64,000 bases of DNA from Glandiceps talaboti (GCF_964340395.1 NC_135569.1:5800540-5864539), one strand, 5' to 3'. Counted from the stretch's first letter, positions 13,677 through 29,830 are shown. Notes: generated by a model not told the origin, from the letters alone. Numbers and translations: made by a program.

Positions 13677-13860
13677 AATAACACATGGCAGCGAAGCGAG
13701 GACAATATCACAATTTAGTGTCTGTACAAGGGTTGGCACGATTTACCAAAATTGTAATGATGTCCAAACTGAAGGCTAGGGTATCATCAAAATTTTGGTA
13801 AAGAGTGCCAGCCCAAGGGTAGGTTTTAAATTGTGATATTACCCAAGTACATGTGTTATT
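13677..13860. mobile_element. Foldback MITE with AATAACACATG termini
   Basis: AATAACACATG at 13677-13687 is perfectly inverted as CATGTGTTATT at 13850-13860. Inside, a second matched pair follows: AATATCACAATTTA, then GGTTGGCAC and TTTACCAAAATT, against their complements at 13785-13845. The arms are about 75 bp with scattered mismatches and a short centre. It is a single copy in the window, and no target duplication was recognised. Confidence 0.7.
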
Positions 13861-14792
<932 letters not shown>

Positions 14793-14911
14793 CCAGAAAC
14801 ACTTCACTGTTTATTCTCTATGTTCAAATGGATCTGCTTAGTGTGTGTGCGTGTATATATATGCTGATCCCAACAGCGTGAAACATAGTGTAACGGCTCT
14901 TGCTTGATACT

Positions 14912-17076
<2,165 letters not shown>

Positions 17077-17169
<93 letters not shown>

Positions 17170-17170
17170 T

Positions 17171-17236
<66 letters not shown>

Positions 17237-17252
17237 TGGATATATATATATA
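17077..17252. repeat. (TA)n microsatellite with repeated CATTGG interruptions
   Basis: Two long TA blocks (17077-17161 and 17173-17232) and a shorter one, each separated by the same ACATTGGATATA interruption. This pattern suggests slippage or unequal exchange duplicated the interruption. Confidence 0.95.
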
Positions 17253-18877
17253 CGCGCATATATTTGATATATACCAATGAATAATAATCTTTGTCCGTTT
17301 ATGCAGGCTTCAAACATTGCTGGTATAATTCCGGTATAATAAACATTAATAGATATTATAATGGTCTTCTAATAGTATGCTGACAGTTATATTTGCAGAC
17401 AGCAATTTCACATACAATATTACACACACTCTATTGTGTTGTGACATTATTATTGCAAATTTAGTATCAAATATTTCACAGAATGGCTAATGGCTAGGTG
17501 ATGACAATGGGTACATTTTATTTGTGGAAGGTTATTTGTATGTCATCACACTGTGAATGCATTGGAGGCCCATTTGGGTAAATCCACACGTTTATGTATA
17601 ATATAATTTTCACACACTCAAAACGTGCAATATGACACATTTCAATATAAATATAATCAATATCTCTTCAAACGCATACTTAAAGTGTACCTAATATATT
17701 TGGTAATTATTTTATATTTGTCAATAAAGATTTTAACAAAAAAGGAATTTTTTTAGTAATGTACTGACATGTTGCTTACTGTATCCTTTTTACAATTAAG
17801 TTAAAATATATTGTAATACAAAACGCCATACTTACACGTAACCTCAAAAGCATTATGTGACATCGGCTTAATATGTTTCTTATAGGTTTGGCAAGGAACT
17901 GAATATATTTTCACATATCTCACCCCAAAAAATATCTACCCAATTAACACATTTAGCAGTTGCTATTGCGGCTATTTGTTATTATTAAATATATATATAT
18001 ATATAATGTACAATATATTTGCAAAATCCTTTGCTGTTGGAGAAAACAGATGCTATAAATCATTAAAAATCAATTTAGGCGCTTTTGATCGAAGTGCAGA
18101 ATAAATACATACTTACACAACACTTATATTGAACACACACAAAAAAGTGTGGTACTTTGGTCACATCTTACCTAATATACCTAAAATGCAAAACCGAGCC
18201 TTTGGATTTGTTTTGAAACAATATATATATAAAAAAAACATACATAAAAATAAACATACATAGAATATGTAAACATGGGTAGTATTTGCAATTTGTGGAT
18301 TTTTTAAAAACATTACAGAAATCTGCATCACAACATCCTTGATGAATTATACATAACTTTCTTTGAATGGAAAAATGAAGGCAATGACGTGTAGTTGCCT
18401 GATGAAAACACAAATATGTGTGGATAAAACATGACAAGAAATCAATCCGATCCTAGTTTTTTAGGGCGAGTACATTATTGATCATGTTCTACCTGTAATA
18501 TTCAACCACAAATCAATCGATCAATTCTGTACCTTTGCCTTCATATGCCACATTGCACTCAAGCTATCTCAATCAGAAATGACAGTTTATTATAGCTATA
18601 CAATAACAGCAGAATAATGCACACATTCCCTGAAGTGAAGGTTCATATTGACTTACCTCCAAAGGTCATTTCCAATTAACTTCATCCTTGGATACATAAA
18701 TATCTGATATATATGTTCGTTGCATAGAATGGTCCGATACCATTTCCTAATTACTTTTGATAAAATACAACTTAATATATTGGCAGCGACGTTGATACAG
18801 TGTTATTGATATTTGTTGATTTATTTAGTTATTTTAAACATAAATAAAATGTCCTTGCTTTCCAAACAAGAGAACGC

Positions 18878-18879
<2 letters not shown>
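17253..18879. other. Non-coding stretch, nothing recognised
   Basis: AT-rich with one short (TA) run near 17992. The 89-codon minus frame at 18168-18437 is unrecognised. Confidence 0.45.
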
Positions 18880-18946
<67 letters not shown>

Positions 18947-18955
18947 CACAGACAC

Positions 18956-19006
<51 letters not shown>

Positions 19007-19018
19007 TACATACATACA

Positions 19019-19048
<30 letters not shown>
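18880..19048. repeat. (CATA)n-(CAGA)n-(CATA)n compound microsatellite
   Basis: CATA units flank a central CAGA block of about 24 units that contains CACA variants. The layout implies CAGA arose by a T-to-G change inside a CATA array and then expanded. Confidence 0.97.
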
Positions 19049-19049
<1 letters not shown>

Positions 19050-19375
19050 TAATATAAAAGTACTTGTTACACAGCCAAGGGTTGCCGTTTAATACTCACG
19101 AGTAACGTAACATTTACCTTGTTGTTACGTATGTAAGGAGAACTATGTATTACGATGATTGACGTTTTTATAAGTAAATCATATTACAATAGCTTAAACC
19201 TTTTTGCAATATGGTGAAAACATTATCAGAATATTAATATGTAGATACCGAGCAACATCTGGTACAAATAACCTCATACTGATATATCAAAATGCAAAAA
19301 GTAGGTCCTATGGTGTAGATGTTGCCATTGCGTATTTGTAGAAATTTACAAATTGAGGTCACTTACTATTTTCTT

Positions 19376-19963
19376 TGTGTATGCTTTGCGTATAGTTTTA
19401 AATATATATCTGGTGAGATAAGGGGTTATGCATATCTTGTATAGTCTTAAGTGCATATCACAGAGATAAGAAGTGTGTATGTCATGCATAGTTAAGTGCT
19501 TATCTATTGAGATAAGGAATTATGTATGCTTTACATAGTCTTAAGTGCATATCACTGAGATAAGAAAGTGTATATGTCTTGCATTGACTTAAAATCATAT
19601 CTATTGAGGTGAGGGATTTGTATACTTTGTATTGTCTTTAATTATATCTATTGAGATAAGGGGTTATGTATACCTTACATAGTCTTTAATTTATATCTAT
19701 TGAGATAGGGGGTTATGTATACTTGCATAATCTTTAATTTATATCTATTGAGATAAGGGGTTATGTATACTTGCATAGTCTTTAATTTATATCTATTGAG
19801 ATAGGGGGTTATGTATACTTGCATAGTCTTTAATTTATATCTATTGAGATAGGGGGTTATGTATACTTGCATAGTCTTTAATTTATATCTATTGAGATAA
19901 GGGGTTATGTATACCTTACATAGTCTTTAATTCATATCTATTGAGGTAAAGAATAATGTATGT
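19376..19963. repeat. 48-bp minisatellite, about 12 units
   Basis: Tandem units of roughly 48 bp, each with TTAATTTATATCTATTGAGA, then a G-rich GGGGTTATGTATACTTGCAT. Units 7 to 11 (about 19680-19910) are nearly identical; outer units diverge. Units 2 and 4 share the variant CTTAAGTGCATATCAC, indicating an older two-unit period. Forty-eight is a multiple of three, so a minus frame at 19675-19872 encodes a 16-residue repeat. I regard this as fortuitous because outer units break the frame. Confidence 0.9.
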
Positions 19964-21034
19964 ATTGTTTAGTTTATATAATTTGACATTATTTCTACAA
20001 TACATAAATAAACATTTTGTCATTTCTTGTTCATTTTTCAATGTTGTTCATTCTACTTTCTGTTTCATTACTTCTACTTTATACTCAGTTGTCATTTAGG
20101 TGAACGTATTGGATTGAAAGATATCATAATCACAAGGTAATATTCTTCAAAGTTGCAGGGTACATTCCTAGTGTCTGGTAGGAAGTATGTAATATGTTTA
20201 TTTTAAGAGGTGAAACCCTCCATGTTTTCACAACCCTCAACTATTTAAAAGACCTGAACTCGTCACTAGAGTTTTATTCTATCTGTCAATTAAAGATAAC
20301 CCATGGAAAAAAAATGTCTTTAAGTGAGTAGCATATACTTAGTATGTTTATCATTTCGACTTGAAGGCAGAGACCTGAGACAATTTCCACAAACGTGTTT
20401 ATTGATGATGGCTACATCGTGAACACATGTACAGTGACATTGCAACTATATTGTATTCCTTCTAAGCATTCATGAGTGGTATAGGTTATTTAACAACAGC
20501 AATTTCCGATATATGGTCATATTTTTATTTGTCGACAGTAGTAACAAATCCCGCCAATATGGCCGCTACTGGTTGCACATTCGACCGGAAGCGGAAGCTG
20601 ATGAAATGAAACAATATCGAGTAATGCTGTGCAAGACCTTGGCGCGGCATAAGAGCTATGCATAGAGCCTGATCACTAGTTAATAGAAAACTCACGTTTT
20701 AGTTTGTAGAACGGCACTAGCGAGCAAAACCATCTTTCAGAGTAGAACATGCTAGAAGAAGAAAACAACAAAATATACCTTTACTGTTTTAAACAGACGG
20801 TTCAAAACATTTCATTCATGCGATAGATAAAATACTTTTTAGTGTTAACAAGAATAAAGAGAAAATTCAAGTGGGTGTATTATAATCATAAAGTAACACA
20901 TTCAGTGTAATCTAAATATTGCTACCTCACCATTGAAATTCTTTTATAAGATTTACTAGGCTACACCTTTCAAGAAAATTGATTTATCGTGTATATCAAC
21001 ATTAGCTGCAGATATTTTCGTTTCATCTTGTTTT
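19964..21034. other. Non-coding stretch, nothing recognised
   Basis: Includes CCCGCCAATATGGCCGC near 20550, related to the GGCCATATTGG motif of the duplicated repeat downstream. No gene is evident. Confidence 0.4.
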
Positions 21035-21497
21035 CATTCTTCATTTCAATTTCGACAAGATTTTATTTTCCCACACAGAAATAACTCAGTTTTCGGCGGC
21101 CATATTGGAATTCGAATCTAATGTGAGTTTATGTTAGGACCATTTAGATCTCTTCACCAAACGTTTGCACGGCTATTCCTGATTTTTTTGTGTTCATATA
21201 AATAATTGAGAATGGGTAGGTGTTTACTTGAACAACTCTCTCAAACCCTAGATATGAAAACTTAACATTATTACAGAAATTTTGGGGTCCAGAAACATTG
21301 GAATAAATCTTTATTTTTCAATTTCAACAATATTTCTTTTTTTTCCTTTTTGAATCAAATCAGTATTCGGCGGCCATATTGGAATCTAAATTGGGTTATA
21401 TTAAGATTATTTTGACCTCTAAGCCAAACATTGCACGGCTACCCTTGATTTTTTTCTTGATTTTAATTGACAATGGATTGGTGTTTACTTGAACAAA
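21035..21497. repeat. Tandemly duplicated ~190-bp repeat with GGCGGCCATATTGG
   Basis: Two diverged direct copies (21035-21240 and about 21309-21497), offset about 274 bp. They share a T-rich leader, TTCGGCGGCCATATTGGAAT, CACGGCTA, GATTTTTT and GGTGTTTACTTGAACAA. A third copy lies at 50441-50600. The GCGGCCAT core is close to the YY1 site (complement of AANATGGCGGC). The family origin is unknown. Confidence 0.7.
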
Positions 21498-23324
21498 GTG
21501 ACGTAAAAGTTCAAAGCTTTCATTCTGATGCGCACATTACACTAAAGAGGGTTAACCTAATAATGTGTGAATGACTGTGCTATGCTCTTTGATCAACCTT
21601 AAATGAACAACATTAACGGATATACTTCAGCGAGTCAAAACGAGAACGGATGTGAGATGTAAAGTGTTTAGTGTTGATGGCCTTGATTCTTTATCTCAGC
21701 TTTATTTTCGCCCTGCTGGTTCATTGATAAAAAACGACGCCAACACTAATCGTTCATGCAACCCATCTATGAACACTATCACACGATCTACGGAGCGATT
21801 AGCGAAATGTTGGTACAGATACATGTTTTTCTCTTCTTCACCCATTAATAGTGTGCTTGCTGTTTATCCAAAGCTGACTGCGTATGTAAATGAGCTGTAA
21901 CCACAGAATGAAAGGCCATTTATTATTTGAGTACACCTTTGACCGAGACGGCACTCTTTGTGAGAATGTCGATAATCAAATACACTGGATAAGTTGCCAA
22001 GTTACTGAATATTGATAGTTAATGCTTGATGGTAATTTACAGCAGTGTTTTAAATCATGTCGGGTCTTAAGTAAACAATACCGAACGATGACGAATGCCG
22101 CAACGCTTATCTTGGACACACCACTCTGTTGAAGAATGTGCCACACAGAGTATGCATAAGATATAGTTTAAAAGAGAATCGTGATATTCATTGACAACCA
22201 CGTGTTATTTTATATCACGGTATTGAAAACATTTGTATCTGCTATAAAGTACTATTTCAAGATCTCTGACACAGTTCTAAATGACTCAATTATTTCAAGA
22301 TCTCCGAGTTAGTTCTAAATTACTTAATACCGCACAGAGGTGGCCAGTATTAAGAATTGGAATATACAGAAAATAGCAAGAACTAGCCGATGATGATTTA
22401 TATGCTCTCTCCGTTTGTTGAACATGTGTAACCTTTTCCACTTTTCCAGACGTGCTCCATTCATGATGTGTATTGAGTCGTTCATACCCCGTCAGGGTCT
22501 GCATAATGAACAGATCAAAAGATTCAAATTGAATACATTTAGTTACTAAATAATGGAGCATTGCCAGCACATTGAGTAGAAGGCCCAGTGGTCGCCATAG
22601 AGATATTGGGAGGTCATACACGTACAAACAAACAGACGACGACGATAAACACATGCTAGGTCAGGTTACAAATGACCTTTCGTACTGTTAGGATCATGGT
22701 TACTCTTTGTAATCTTTGGTAAAGTTGCAGTGTGTTTTATGCCATTCAGTGTCTTGCTGTGTTTTGAATACACCAATAGGTATAGCGTTTGCAAAACGAT
22801 TAAACTACCATAAAAAACAAGCATGTGTTTTTAATGGAGATACAAAGCTTAACTAAGCATTATGCTATGCATTTCAACAAACAGTCGATGTTTGTAATAT
22901 GTAGTTCTACATGAGTGGGAGTCACATATCAAAGTCTCTAAGTTGCGTTTATATTTAAATTTCATTAATCGCAAGAGGTAGACTTTTATTTGTTATATGG
23001 GTTAACTCACAAAAGCAATAGTTTGCATATGAATAGACATATATAAACTACGTCATGGTTGTATTGACAGTTCGTAAATCATTCCCCAGACCAATAAACA
23101 AACTGAGCCATTCTTGTGCTTTGCAATTTATGCATTCTTTTCTTCGTGTTTGTTTGTTTGCTCAAATTGATTTACACCCATGTAATGTTTAGCTAGCTGT
23201 CGAAGGTCGTAGAACTGTAAACAAGCGTTCTGAAAAATATTGTTTTCTTAAGATATACATTTATGTTGATTTAATTTGATTAAAAGTTTTGATAAATGAT
23301 GTGCATGATCATTGTATTTGCACA

Positions 23325-23328
<4 letters not shown>
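21498..23328. other. Non-coding stretch; longest non-repeat minus frame
   Basis: Holds a frame of 119 codons on the minus strand (22295-22654) and one of 82 on the plus strand (21652-21900). Neither has a recognisable motif, and the longer one runs through a tandem duplication at its C-terminal end. I do not call a gene. Confidence 0.4.
22253..22329. repeat. Two-copy tandem duplication, ~38 bp
   Basis: ATTTCAAGATCTC, then CAGTTCTAAAT, occurs twice in direct orientation with about six differences. Confidence 0.85.

Positions 23329-23411
<83 letters not shown>
23329..23411. repeat. (CT)n microsatellite
   Basis: About 41 uninterrupted units. Confidence 0.97.
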
Positions 23412-23415
<4 letters not shown>

Positions 23416-24347
23416 ACCATCTTTTGACGAGGCCTCAGACACCCAAACTACTATTATAGTAGTCTAAGACAATTAATGAAACATGTATAAACATAAACCT
23501 GTATTACGCGTTTTTACCATCTTACATCATACGTTGTATCAGCTTACATAATTTACATATATATTCACTCATTTCAACTATACTGTATGTTGACCTCGCG
23601 AAAGCACACCGTACGTGCTAATTGTGTAGTTAAATGTTCAGTGCCCCGAAGACATAATGAAAAATAGAAAGAACAGCCAAAGCCTAGGGGTTATTGCAGT
23701 GTACACTGTGATTAAACAATCATAAATACGTAAGATAGAAACATGCATGGGCACGTTTCAAAGCGTTAACACATCATCAAACTTCAAATTAAAGTAAGTA
23801 TATACTGTAACAATGATTTTTTTTCAATAGTTTTGTCTTCGATCTCATTTTAACTGAAGACAGTTTGGTGACGTCACCGTGTAGTTACATTAAATCCATT
23901 CAAACCTGTATCAAGTTGTCAAAATAATGACTTTCACCGCTCTAACTTGTCTCTTGATAGACACAACTTTTCATTACGTGGCATAAAATCTCATTTCCGT
24001 TATCATAAAAAAAAGTATTCTTGTCACTTCGATCTCATGTACATAACGTCATCCCGCAATCGTATGTCAAAGGGCAAATGCTTCCATGGCGACCACCCTC
24101 TTGTATACAAATTTAATAGTAGGTGCCCTTCTGTGTAAGCACCTGCCACGTATACATAAACCATGTTATAGTCGGTAGCTTTCCACTAAGAATTGTAAGA
24201 ATTTATACCGACAACTTTAACTCAAATGAAATTTAGCAACTCACCTTTCGCTCAAGTTTCACACAGCAAGTGATTGTTTTGACACTTGCGAAAGTGTCAG
24301 CAGATATTATTTCGTTCTCAAGTCTTAATGGGGGTCAAAACATGACA
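23412..24347. other. Non-coding stretch, nothing recognised
   Basis: Contains a GGTGACGTCACC palindrome near 23868 (CRE-type core). The 63-codon frame at 23947-24138 is unrecognised. Confidence 0.4.
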
Positions 24348-24824
24348 CAGCTAAAATGACGTTGGTTTGGTGTTTCACTCACAAAGATAGACAAATTTCA
24401 TCTCTAGACTAACAATAACAAACACAGCAGGATCCTTTGTCCAATCATATTGAACACTGATAAACATAGCTATTATTTTACAGTGCAGTAATAAAGATAG
24501 ACAAATATCAACTCTAGACTAACAACAACAGTGACACACATCAGGGTCCTTTGTCCAATCACGCTGAACAGATAAGTATTGTTATTATTTTACAGTGCAG
24601 TAAAACAGGCTTCTAATGAAAACATTACTCATGGACTTGATGTTTTTAATGGCTGCAATTATTTATTTTCTAACTAACAATCAACACATCAACTTAATTA
24701 CTTCTACATCCACACAGTAAACGGCACATATGTAATTGTTTCTTTTGCATTAGAAGCTGTTTGAGTTTGTGTAAAAAATGTAATGTTATATGAGTGAAAC
24801 ACCAAACCATCCTCATTTTAGCTG
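24348..24824. mobile_element. DNA element with CAG...CTG ends
   Basis: The left arm CAGCTAAAATGACGTTGGTT (from 24348) continues GGTGTTTCACTC and is mirrored at 24792-24824, ending ATTTTAGCTG. Arms are about 33 bp. A further copy of one arm lies at 63740-63770 with related sequence beyond it. CAG/CTG ends are usual for hAT elements. The direct repeat AAAACAT lies just outside both ends (24337-24343, 24826-24832) but is separated from the left end by four bases, so the target duplication is unproven. The interior carries a tandem duplication and no coding sequence. Confidence 0.65.
24383..24603. repeat. Two-copy tandem duplication, 110 bp, inside a DNA element
   Basis: AAAGATAGACAAAT, CTCTAGACTAACAA, CCTTTGTCCAATCA and TATTATTTTACAGTGCAGTA occur in the same order in both halves, offset 110 bp, with some divergence and small indels. 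Confidence 0.85.
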
Positions 24825-26552
24825 TAAAACATTCCTCTGTCTAAATAACAAAGGTGTAAGTCGACCCTGATAAGACCTATGAGTAATGGTATAGTAATGC
24901 AAGGGGTTCTACACTTTTTATTGTCTATCGTCCATGTACTGTCCATCACCAAGTAACAAAAGATCAAGATACTTTACAAAAAAATGAAAGTGAATCATTT
25001 GACCATAAACAGCGAGTCCTACTTTACACAAATTAATGGGATACACGTGAATAACCCAATTCACTGACTTGGTACAAAACACCACTGTGTCTAGAGGCTA
25101 TCCGTGGCTTCCAATCTCAAGATCTCTCTTCTCGCCATGTCATACCTCTAGACCAACCAAATACTAGCTTGTTCTTGCCGAAATGTTAATAGTTCGTGTG
25201 CAACTATGGCCGTTTACATAGAGCGAGTTAATTTTGAACAAACAAAGTTATGATCGATGCACGTCTTGACTTGTTATATATACAACAGATGTCACCACAA
25301 CTACACTTTTAAACAGGTACATCAAAGTGGCACAAGCTGAGTTAATAAGGTTTTTACTCAAGTGAAAATACTTGCATAACAATTGGCAACTAAAATCAAA
25401 CTATTCAAGCATAATGTTAATGCGTGACATTACAATTGTCTTCTGTCATTGTTAGAACAGCCGATTGCACAGTAGTAGGACTTTGACTTTGTTCATGTGT
25501 ATAATAAATTACGTCATCGAATCGGTCAAAGGTTAATGTCTTAACACCAGGTTTGGATTCACTCAATTGCTAGTAATAAGATGATTAAAATACTGTGACT
25601 ATTCTTTAAATATGCAGTAAAATTTAAAGCTAAAAATGCATATGAACTCAGCTTATATCCCACTAACGATTTAAATAAGCATGACATCACAGAATCAAAA
25701 CGTACCTTGCTCTCTCAAGATTAGATCTGGTTTTAAATGCAACAACGACAGGTGCAAGAAAAGAAATATATATTAAATATCACATTGCAACAATACCATT
25801 GTGATACATGTCCGTTGTGTAGACTTATTCTTTTAAAGGGCAAAGGTCGTCCTGTGCGCATGTGCAGAGGAAATGCTTTTTGTTTGTTGACAAACAATGT
25901 TTAAGCTCTTAGCCATCCAAAGTTCCGAGTTTAATAGTTTATTTACATGACGTCAGAGTTCACTTGAATAGTACAAAATCTTTCTTAAATCTTTCCTAGG
26001 TTTTGTATGAGCGTCTCAAGTGTAAGTACTAGCTACGTTTTTGCAGAGTGGAAACCCGAGGTACACGTGCGTGAATCAGATAACAGCTCTGCTTTTATCT
26101 TCACAAAAATACTTTTCGATGCAAAGGCTTGACGTAGATTATGGAATACAGATTGAACAAACTTAGTGTCCCATGCTATTCACGAATCTTCCCAGTAAAT
26201 AATTTAGTTGCCGTTTCTCAACTTAATTGATCATACTATATTCAGCCTGTTGAAATGATTGAGTAATTTTCAAATAAGACAAATGTGTGACAAAAATGCG
26301 TGTTTCCGATAACATGACTTCTGAAAATAGGGCGGATTATTTATTTTTGTTGTAGAGAAATTGCTTCACAATACTTCTGTGATAGTAATGAGGGTGTAAA
26401 AGAAGTAAATGAAGACAATGTGAATCGACGAACAAGTACTGTACATCAATTTGATTTACAATCTTAAAACATTCTGTTTCTCTGGAATGGGGTTTTAAAA
26501 ACATACTGGCCTTAGATACTTGGTAAACATTTTACAGTTGAATGTAAACAAA
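24825..26552. other. Non-coding stretch, nothing recognised
   Basis: No repeats or coding remnants noted apart from sequence just after 24824 that has weak similarity to 63790-63830. Confidence 0.4.
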
Positions 26553-26605
26553 TGTTTAGGGTCGGTGGCTTAAATTAGGGTCGGTCAGGCTATCAGAAAC
26601 GTTTT
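26553..26605 (+). mobile_element. GGCCTAA MITE, 3'-end fragment (weak)
   Basis: GTTTAGGGTCGG, then AGGGTCGGTCAGGCTATCAG and GTTTTTTATTTGG, matches the terminal segment of the copy at 42592-42948. It is short and diverged. Confidence 0.45.
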
Positions 26606-27013
26606 TTATTTGGTCCAATAATTTACAGCTGAAAAGACAGCGATGTAGAAAGGTAATAGGCAATAGTTCTACTCAACAATTTCTCTTATGCTTGAGTCGA
26701 AGAAATATGAATCAATTGACAGTCTTTGGTTAAACAACACAATTTCATTAGAAATCTACAATTATTCATTATAATTGCTATAATTGTAAAAAACAACCCT
26801 GAAAAATGTGTAAAATGTTTGTTATTGTACGTATCCATACAAGCAATGGATGAGTATATATGGAACCATAGTATATTATTTCAATATTATACAGGCCCGT
26901 GTTTACATATATACATGTACATGCATACCTGTGAGATAGTTATACATGTTGAGTTAAAATGATATTCTATTTACCAATGCATATTTTTTGGGGGTATTAG
27001 TTTGTTTATTTGC

Positions 27014-27045
27014 ATGTGTGTGTTTGTTTATTTGTGTGTGTGCGT

Positions 27046-27088
<43 letters not shown>

Positions 27089-27121
27089 TGTGTTTGTTTG
27101 TTTGTTTGTTTGTTTCTTTGT
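27014..27121. repeat. (GT)n/(TTTG)n compound microsatellite
   Basis: GT with GC-containing variants passes into a TTTG block. The frame over it is an artefact. Confidence 0.95.
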
Positions 27122-27194
27122 TTTGTGACATGGTTCCTGGACTCCCTATGATCCATCGACATGTTTATAAAGGAGTTAAAACCAAAGAGTACAT

Positions 27195-27260
27195 TAGTCT
27201 AGTTCCTATACAGTATCGTTACGATTTATACCTTCATTCACAGTCTGGTCATCCAGACTA
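27195..27260 (-). mobile_element. TAGTCT-ended MITE, 66 bp, with 9-bp target duplication
   Basis: The minus strand begins TAGTCTGGATGACCAGAC and ends TACTGTATAGGAACTAGACTA. It is flanked by the perfect direct repeat AGAGTACAT (27186-27194 and 27261-27269). A 9-bp duplication with short imperfect TIRs (TAGTCTGG/TAGTCTAG) fits Mutator-like MITEs. An 8-bp hAT reading is possible if one A is counted in the element. Confidence 0.85.
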
Positions 27261-27269
27261 AGAGTACAT

Positions 27270-28435
27270 GTACCTCTCTGTTTGTATCATCGAATATTTT
27301 GACGACCATATTTACTATGTCTAAACCTTTTATGGAAGAATGCGCCTCGAGGACCAATTTGTTTGCAAATAAAGAAGCTCGAATCTTCCAACACTTTGTT
27401 CCCTGCATTTTTGAAAACATTATCGCAGAAAATTGGTTGTGCATAAGATGTTTTCAAGGAAATTGTTCGCTATTTATTTTCTCCATATATTTAACACAGA
27501 CACTGTGTTTGCTGACCATTTTGAAGATCATTTGATTCTCTATTTAATAAAATTATATATGGTGATCCCTTCAGCTTTGGGTTGGGTTGGGTTGAAGTGA
27601 TCTATAACAACAACATAAGTTTAACTATACGACTTTTATTTGTTGAACATTTTGTACGATAATCAATAGGACGTTCACATGGTGAAAAACCCAAAACTTA
27701 CAGTTGATGGAGAGCACAGCAGTATTCGTCATAGAATTAAAGCGGCAAATAATGGCCTACTACTGTGTCAAATCAGATGTAAAAAGAAAACAAATTGCTA
27801 CATATATAATCTTAAAATAATGCTAGAAAGGCAGGGCAGGTTTACTCACTTAAGATTCCGGAAATACCTTAAATACTGTTAATGAGAACACTATATTTGC
27901 CATTGTAATTGACGTCATGGGAATGTTCTGACTGTGTTAGTCATAATGAAGTCATGGTATTTAACCATTTAAATGATCTTGTTAGTGGTTATGTAGTTTA
28001 GACGCGAGACCTCCTGGAGTTTGTTACATAAGCGATTTAATTTTAAGTACTGAAGAGAATGAATTGATTGCGCTTTCTCACGGATGCCAATGCAAATATT
28101 TTGAGGCGTTTGTACATAACATGAGTGCAAGGAGTATCGAAAGCTGTCGTTTGGGGAACGTTTTTTTTTTTGTAAAAATCGAAACATGTTTTATGATATA
28201 ATGTACAATAACAAATAAACAATCAACCACGCATATCAAAGATCGTCTAACAATGTCGGTAGTTACTCTAAATATTGTTAAATGTTTCATGATTTATTGC
28301 CCTCCCCCCTCTCCTAAAGCTATCAATTTGCAATGTGTCATACTCATTCTAGACTGCCATGGGTTTCATGTTAGTGTTTACATGTTATGTTTGATATCAC
28401 AAGGCAGAAACCCGTAAAGGAAATTGCACATTCTA
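27270..28435. other. Non-coding stretch, nothing recognised
   Basis: A short GGGTTGGGTTGGGTTG run sits near 27577. The remaining frames are unrecognised. Confidence 0.4.
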
Positions 28436-28620
28436 TACTTTAAGATTGCAATTTCTTGCTACATTTTGTTTAAATGAAATAAACCATTTAAACGTACTAG
28501 GTGCAGACACACGGGCGCCAATGTCTTGATGTCTGCATTTGATGTCTGCATAGTAGCACTTAGTTCATTTCACACAAAATGTAGCAAGAAACTGTGTTCA
28601 TTCAATCTTTCTCTTTAAAA
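28436..28620. mobile_element. Inverted-repeat element (MITE-like)
   Basis: TTTCTTGCTACATTTTGT at 28451-28468 is mirrored as ACAAAATGTAGCAAGAAA at 28574-28591. Weaker symmetry extends outward (TTTAAGATTG against CAATCTTTCTCTTTAAA) and inward (TTAAATGAAATAAA against TTCATTTCAC). The centre holds a duplicated GATGTCTGCAT. Single copy in this window. Confidence 0.65.
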
Positions 28621-28634
28621 TGCAGCATTGGTGT

Positions 28635-28680
28635 CTGTGTGGTTATATCAAACAGAGCTGTGTGGTTATATCAAACAGAG
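28635..28680. repeat. Perfect 23-bp tandem duplication
   Basis: CTGTGTGGTTATATCAAACA followed by GAG occurs twice head to tail without mismatch. Confidence 0.95.
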
Positions 28681-28848
28681 CTAGTGAACACTCTCATGGA
28701 ATAATCAGTTAGTTATGATGAAGCTAGTTACATTTTTCAAACAGCTTCGATATGCATTTCATACATTACTCATATAGTTTTTGTAAATAATGTTTACACA
28801 CACGTCCAGCTTAAAACCCTGATATATGGTCATTTTATGTTCAAGTGA

Positions 28849-28849
<1 letters not shown>

Positions 28850-28890
<41 letters not shown>

Positions 28891-29023
28891 CTGACTGACT
28901 GACAGACTGACTGATTGATTGATTGGCTGGCTGGCTGGTGACGGTGGTTGGTTGGTTGGTTGGTTGGTTGGTTGGTTGATTGGTTGGTTGGTTGGTTGGT
29001 TGGTTAGTTGGTTAGTTGGTTGG

Positions 29024-29104
<81 letters not shown>
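28850..29104. repeat. Compound (TTGA)n/(CTGA)n/(TTGG)n microsatellite
   Basis: Blocks of TTGA, CTGA, TTGA, CTGG, TTGG and again TTGA, all in the same four-base register. It is a mosaic of point variants that each expanded. Confidence 0.97.
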
Positions 29105-29830
29105 AAACAAACTTGTACAACTATTCAACGTCAATATATAAGGTTAGGTGGTGGTATGTGTTAACAGCTCCTTCCTTTACGGGAAGAAGAATTTTATTGA
29201 AGGACAAACCAATATCAAGGGATCTTAATTCAATGTGCATGCATATTGTTAACATCCCACAGTGAGATCAATTGCAAACTTAGCCCACACAAGCTGTCAA
29301 TTAACTTATGAGTACCTTGTATATCGTGTTCATCAGATATGTTAATTTCAAAGAAATGCCATCGACTCCCATCCCGCCCTGTCCTGTAGCATTCTCAATG
29401 AAAAACCAAAACAAATCGTTTCAACTATAGTTTTTATCAAACATACGGTTCGTATTTTATATGAGTCGTAACGTCGTTGTAGTGTCATGTGTTTATGATA
29501 ATTTGTAATTATTGATTCATCCTTTTAATAGTGTAGTACAATTTTGTGACACAGCTAAAGCATTTGATGTTCATAGAGATAAATTGCATGCTATGTTTGT
29601 GGTTCATAATATTGTTTCTGCTTCACTGCTTGGATATTACAGCAATCAAGCGCACTTATCAAAGACAGAGAAAGGTACATGCGTACGTGAGTAATGTATT
29701 CTTTTCAAAAACACTGAATCAATACAAAAACGTTGACATTTTGAGTGTACAGAAAATGGTGCATAAGTTCATGAAAACGCAAGCTTTGTAACTGTTTTGT
29801 GCGTTATCTATAGGCAAGCAGCCAGGCATA
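29105..29830. other. Non-coding stretch, nothing recognised
   Basis: Unrecognised overlapping plus frames at 29512-29791. No other feature. Confidence 0.4.

Noticed and set aside
20594-20625. CTGATGAAATGAAAC as a hammerhead core
   Set aside because: Only three bases separate the two core boxes, so no stem II is possible. The MITE at 30350 (minus strand) fails for the same reason.
22295-22654. 119-codon minus-strand frame
   Set aside because: Longest frame outside repeats, but no motif or codon signature was recognised, and the C-terminal part runs through a tandem duplication. Expected by chance in 64 kb.
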